Shown here piece after piece: positions 61,915 through 64,000 of a stretch of 64,000 nt of DNA. A program made the translations under genes and the position numbers. Position 1 is the stretch's first letter. Each line of letters starts with the position of its first letter. The notes beneath the pieces were generated by a model. It saw only the letters and a program-made list of their open reading frames with translations, searched no databases and had not been told where the DNA came from. Source of the stretch: Albirhodobacter sp048262715 (GTDB lineage Bacteria; Pseudomonadota; Alphaproteobacteria; Rhodobacterales; Rhodobacteraceae); the NCBI GenBank assembly GCA_048262715.1, contig JBLXEV010000005.1, positions 186,001-250,000 of the forward strand. Reading direction: 5' to 3'.

Positions 61915-63057
61915 TTACATCTTGCACTCAGCCGCGTAGGCATCGGCGCGATCGGTGAGGGCTGTGCTCACGATATGGTTGGTCAGGATGCCATCTTCTT
62001 CGATAACTTCCCGCACATAGATATCTTGGATCGGGTGCTGGTTCGGCCCGAAGCTGAACTTGCCGCGCACGGAGGCGAAATCGGCCTTCGCGAGGGCCGC
62101 ACGGAAGGCATCCGCGTCTTTCACATCGGCGGTTTTCATCGCCGAGAGCAGCAGATTGGCCGTGTCATACCCGTAAGAGGCATAGATCGACGGAAGACGA
62201 TCATATTCCGCCTTATAGGCCTCAACGAAGGCCTTATTCGCCTCATTGTCGATATCTTTCGACCAGTTGGCCGTGTTGTGAACGCCGAGGGCAGCTTTGC
62301 CAGCCGCTTGCAAGATGTTCTGATCGAAGGAGAAAGCAGGCCCAACCAGTGGCACCTCAACGCCGCTATCGGCATATTGCTTCATGAAGGAAATCCCCAT
62401 GCCGCCCGGCAGGAAGAAGAAGACAGCATCCGCCCCCGACGCGCGGATTTGCGCGATCTCGCCTGCGTAATCGGTCTGGCCGACTTGGGTGTAGACCTCT
62501 TCAACTACATCGCCTTTGAAATAGCGCTTGAACCCCGCCAGCGAGTCTTTGCCAGCCGGATAGTTCGGCGCCATGATAAAGACCTTGTTATAGCCCGCAT
62601 CTGTGGCATAGGCGCCTGCCGCTTCGTGCAGGTTATCGTTTTGATAGGACACGGAGAAATACAGCGGATTGCAGCCCGCGCCCGCCAGTTGCGACGGTGC
62701 CGCATTGGTCGAGAGGTAGAATTTCCCTTGGCCGACAGCCGCAGGTACCACCGCCATCGCGAGGTTCGACCAGACGATCCCTGTCAGCACATCCACCTTC
62801 TCGGATTGGATCATCTTATCGGCCAGTTGCACCGCCACATCCGGCTTTTGCTGATCGTCTTCAACGATCACCTCAACATCCGTCGCGCCCGCTTGCTTGA
62901 GGCCCAACAAGAACCCGTCGCGGGTATCAATGCCAAGCGTGGCCCCGCCGCCCGACAGGGTTGTGATCAGGCCGACCTTGACCGGATCCGCGAATGCGCC
63001 GCCTGCCAGAGCAAGGCTCAGCGCCAGCGAAGGAAACAGAGTCTTTGCGATTTTCAT
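61915..63057 (-). CDS. Second Liv-type periplasmic binding protein, probable aromatic-acid receptor
   Basis: About 380-aa type I periplasmic binding protein with a Sec signal (MKIAKTLFPSLALSLALAGG, cleavage near AFAD at residue 24). VKVGLITTLSGGGATLGIDTRDGF near 26 is similar to receptors of the benzoate/aromatic subgroup. The start could also be an ATG at 63066. It sits downstream of an aryl-CoA ligase, supporting an aromatic carboxylate ligand. The 119 bp before it (63067-63185) is AT-rich near the gene, with no clear operator. Confidence 0.88.
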   Translation of the reverse strand: MKIAKTLFPSLALSLALAGGAFADPVKVGLITTLSGGGATLGIDTRDGFLLGLKQAGATDVEVIVEDDQQKPDVAVQLADKMIQSEKVDVLTGIVWSNLAMAVVPAAVGQGKFYLSTNAAPSQLAGAGCNPLYFSVSYQNDNLHEAAGAYATDAGYNKVFIMAPNYPAGKDSLAGFKRYFKGDVVEEVYTQVGQTDYAGEIAQIRASGADAVFFFLPGGMGISFMKQYADSGVEVPLVGPAFSFDQNILQAAGKAALGVHNTANWSKDIDNEANKAFVEAYKAEYDRLPSIYASYGYDTANLLLSAMKTADVKDADAFRAALAKADFASVRGKFSFGPNQHPIQDIYVREVIEEDGILTNHIVSTALTDRADAYAAECKM

Positions 63058-63185
63058 ATTGTCCATCCGTGTTGGGTTTTATGTTTTTATCGTTGTTCTG
63101 TATGACGCCGCAAAAAGAGAGCGGAATCAAGAAATTGGTCTGGTAGTGCGTCTTACGCCCCGCGGGGAGTTTCGTCAGATCCCCC

Positions 63186-64000
63186 TCAGGATTTCAAGCG
63201 AAACCGCTGAATTTTTCCGGATTCGGTCTTGGGCAAACCCGCCACAAACATCACCCGACGCGGATATTTGAACGGCGCAATCGTCGCTTTGACGAAATCT
63301 TGTAGCTCTTTGACCAAGGCGTCTGTGGCCGCAAAACCCTCGCTCAGCACGACATGCGCCTCGACAATACAACCGCGCGCCTCGTCTGGCGCGCCGACCA
63401 CCGCGCATTCCGCCACCGCAGCATGGGCCAGCAACGCGGATTCAACCTCCGGCCCCGCGATATTGTAACCCGAGGAGACGATCATATCATCCGAGCGCGC
63501 GGCGAAGTGGAAATAGCCCTCCGCGTCCTGAATGAAGGTATCGCCGGGCAGGTTCCAACCATCGCGGACATATTTCGCCTGCCGATCATCCGCCAGATAG
63601 CGGCAGCCCAGAGGCCCCCGCACCGCCAGATGGCCGGGTGTACCACGCGGCACCTCGTTCATCTCGTCATCGACGATCTTCGCCTCATATCCTTTGAGCG
63701 GCGTGCCGGTTGATCCGGCCCGCGCATCGCCCAGCCGGTTCGAGAGATAGATATGGAGCATCTCGGTTCCGCCGATCCCATCCAGCATCGGCTTTCCGGT
63801 CCGCGCGACCCATTCATCGAACACCGGCGCAGGCAGAGTTTCCCCCGCTGAAACCGCACAGCGAAGCGACGATAGATCCGCGCCCTCCTCCATCGCCCGC
63901 ATCATCGCACGGTAGGCAGTCGGGGCGGTGAAGCAGATCGTCGCGCGGTGTTTCTCGATAATCTCGACCAGGTTCGGCGGGCTGGCGTTTTCCAAGAGCA
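63186..64000 (-). CDS. Aryl-CoA ligase, benzoate/2-aminobenzoate-CoA ligase type (incomplete at window edge)
   Basis: The C-terminal part of an adenylate-forming ligase; its N-terminal half and start lie beyond the right edge. At least 270 residues are visible. GIGGTEMLHIYLSN is the adenine-binding motif, YVRDGWNLPGDTFIQD carries the ribose-binding Asp, ARSDDMIVSSGYNIAGPEVE the hinge, and PKTESGKIQRFRL the catalytic Lys. EMLHIYLSN is characteristic of benzoate- and 2-aminobenzoate-CoA ligases rather than acetyl-CoA synthetases. Same strand as, and upstream of, the second Liv operon, so import and activation of an aromatic acid are probably coupled. Confidence 0.85.
   Translation of the reverse strand, partial: LLENASPPNLVEIIEKHRATICFTAPTAYRAMMRAMEEGADLSSLRCAVSAGETLPAPVFDEWVARTGKPMLDGIGGTEMLHIYLSNRLGDARAGSTGTPLKGYEAKIVDDEMNEVPRGTPGHLAVRGPLGCRYLADDRQAKYVRDGWNLPGDTFIQDAEGYFHFAARSDDMIVSSGYNIAGPEVESALLAHAAVAECAVVGAPDEARGCIVEAHVVLSEGFAATDALVKELQDFVKATIAPFKYPRRVMFVAGLPKTESGKIQRFRLKS

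Noticed and set aside
61735..63105. 456-codon plus-strand frame opposite the second Liv binding protein
   Set aside because: Shadow of a gene with a signal peptide and clear family motifs on the other strand.
63158..63167. CCCCGCGGGG palindrome after the aryl-CoA ligase stop
   Set aside because: It has no loop and no T run, so it cannot form a useful hairpin; probably chance in GC-rich DNA.
1..64000. CRISPR arrays, tRNA or rRNA genes, insertion sequences, integrases
   Set aside because: I looked in the intergenic stretches on both strands and saw no spaced direct repeats, cloverleaf-like segments or transposase motifs.

Overview
The window is about 60% GC with dense, tightly overlapped operons. 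Its gene families (TRAP transporters, Liv-type ABC transporters, CoA-dependent aromatic degradation, feruloyl-CoA synthetase, KduI/KduD) point to an alphaproteobacterium, most likely Rhodobacteraceae. I see no rRNA, tRNA, phage, insertion sequence, CRISPR array or replication gene. Nearly everything is substrate uptake, catabolism and its regulators. Eight solute transporters are present (five ABC, three TRAP), so this looks like an accessory region, possibly on a secondary replicon; that last point is inference.

Layout from left to right. (1) 92-5975, minus: a Liv-type ABC transporter with an M20 amidohydrolase. (2) 6256-6846, minus: a lone CHAP-domain lipoprotein. (3) 7085-18717: an aromatic block. 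pobA and its AraC regulator pobR are divergent. They are followed on the plus strand by an SDR dehydrogenase, an enoyl-CoA hydratase, a TRAP transporter, a MarR regulator, a feruloyl-CoA synthetase, an amidohydrolase and an acyl-CoA dehydrogenase. Together these fit CoA-dependent, beta-oxidative side-chain removal from p-coumarate or ferulate, with PobA taking 4-hydroxybenzoate to protocatechuate. (4) 18769-27671: a ribose-type ABC transporter with two kinases, an epimerase and a divergent LacI regulator. (5) 27756-37495: an unsaturated-uronide block with a GH105 hydrolase, a TRAP transporter split between strands, KduD, KduI, a LacI regulator and an 819-residue protein I cannot assign.

(6) 37731-43407: an MlrC-like M81 metallopeptidase with a polar amino-acid ABC transporter and a LysR regulator. 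(7) 43445-49714: a CUT1-type sugar or polyol ABC transporter, a sorbitol/xylitol-type dehydrogenase and a divergent AraC regulator. (8) 49834-57979: a TRAP transporter in one apparent operon with PyrK, PyrD type 1B, an M20 carbamoyl-amidohydrolase, PyrE and a small unknown protein, facing a divergent XRE-type regulator. This set could import orotate and either reduce and degrade it or salvage it to OMP, and is the most unusual system here. (9) 57980-58515: decayed DNA with an apparent C-terminal remnant of a thiamine-diphosphate enzyme. (10) 58516-64000: a second Liv-type transporter behind an aryl-CoA ligase that runs off the right edge.

Regulators mostly sit divergently next to the operon they probably control. 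Several have clear palindromes: a 23-bp MarR-type site before the hydroxycinnamate operon, paired LacI-type sites before the ribose-type transporter, a LysR-type T-N11-A site, and tandem palindromes before the pyrimidine-like operon. All functions are read from sequence motifs and context; no database search was run.
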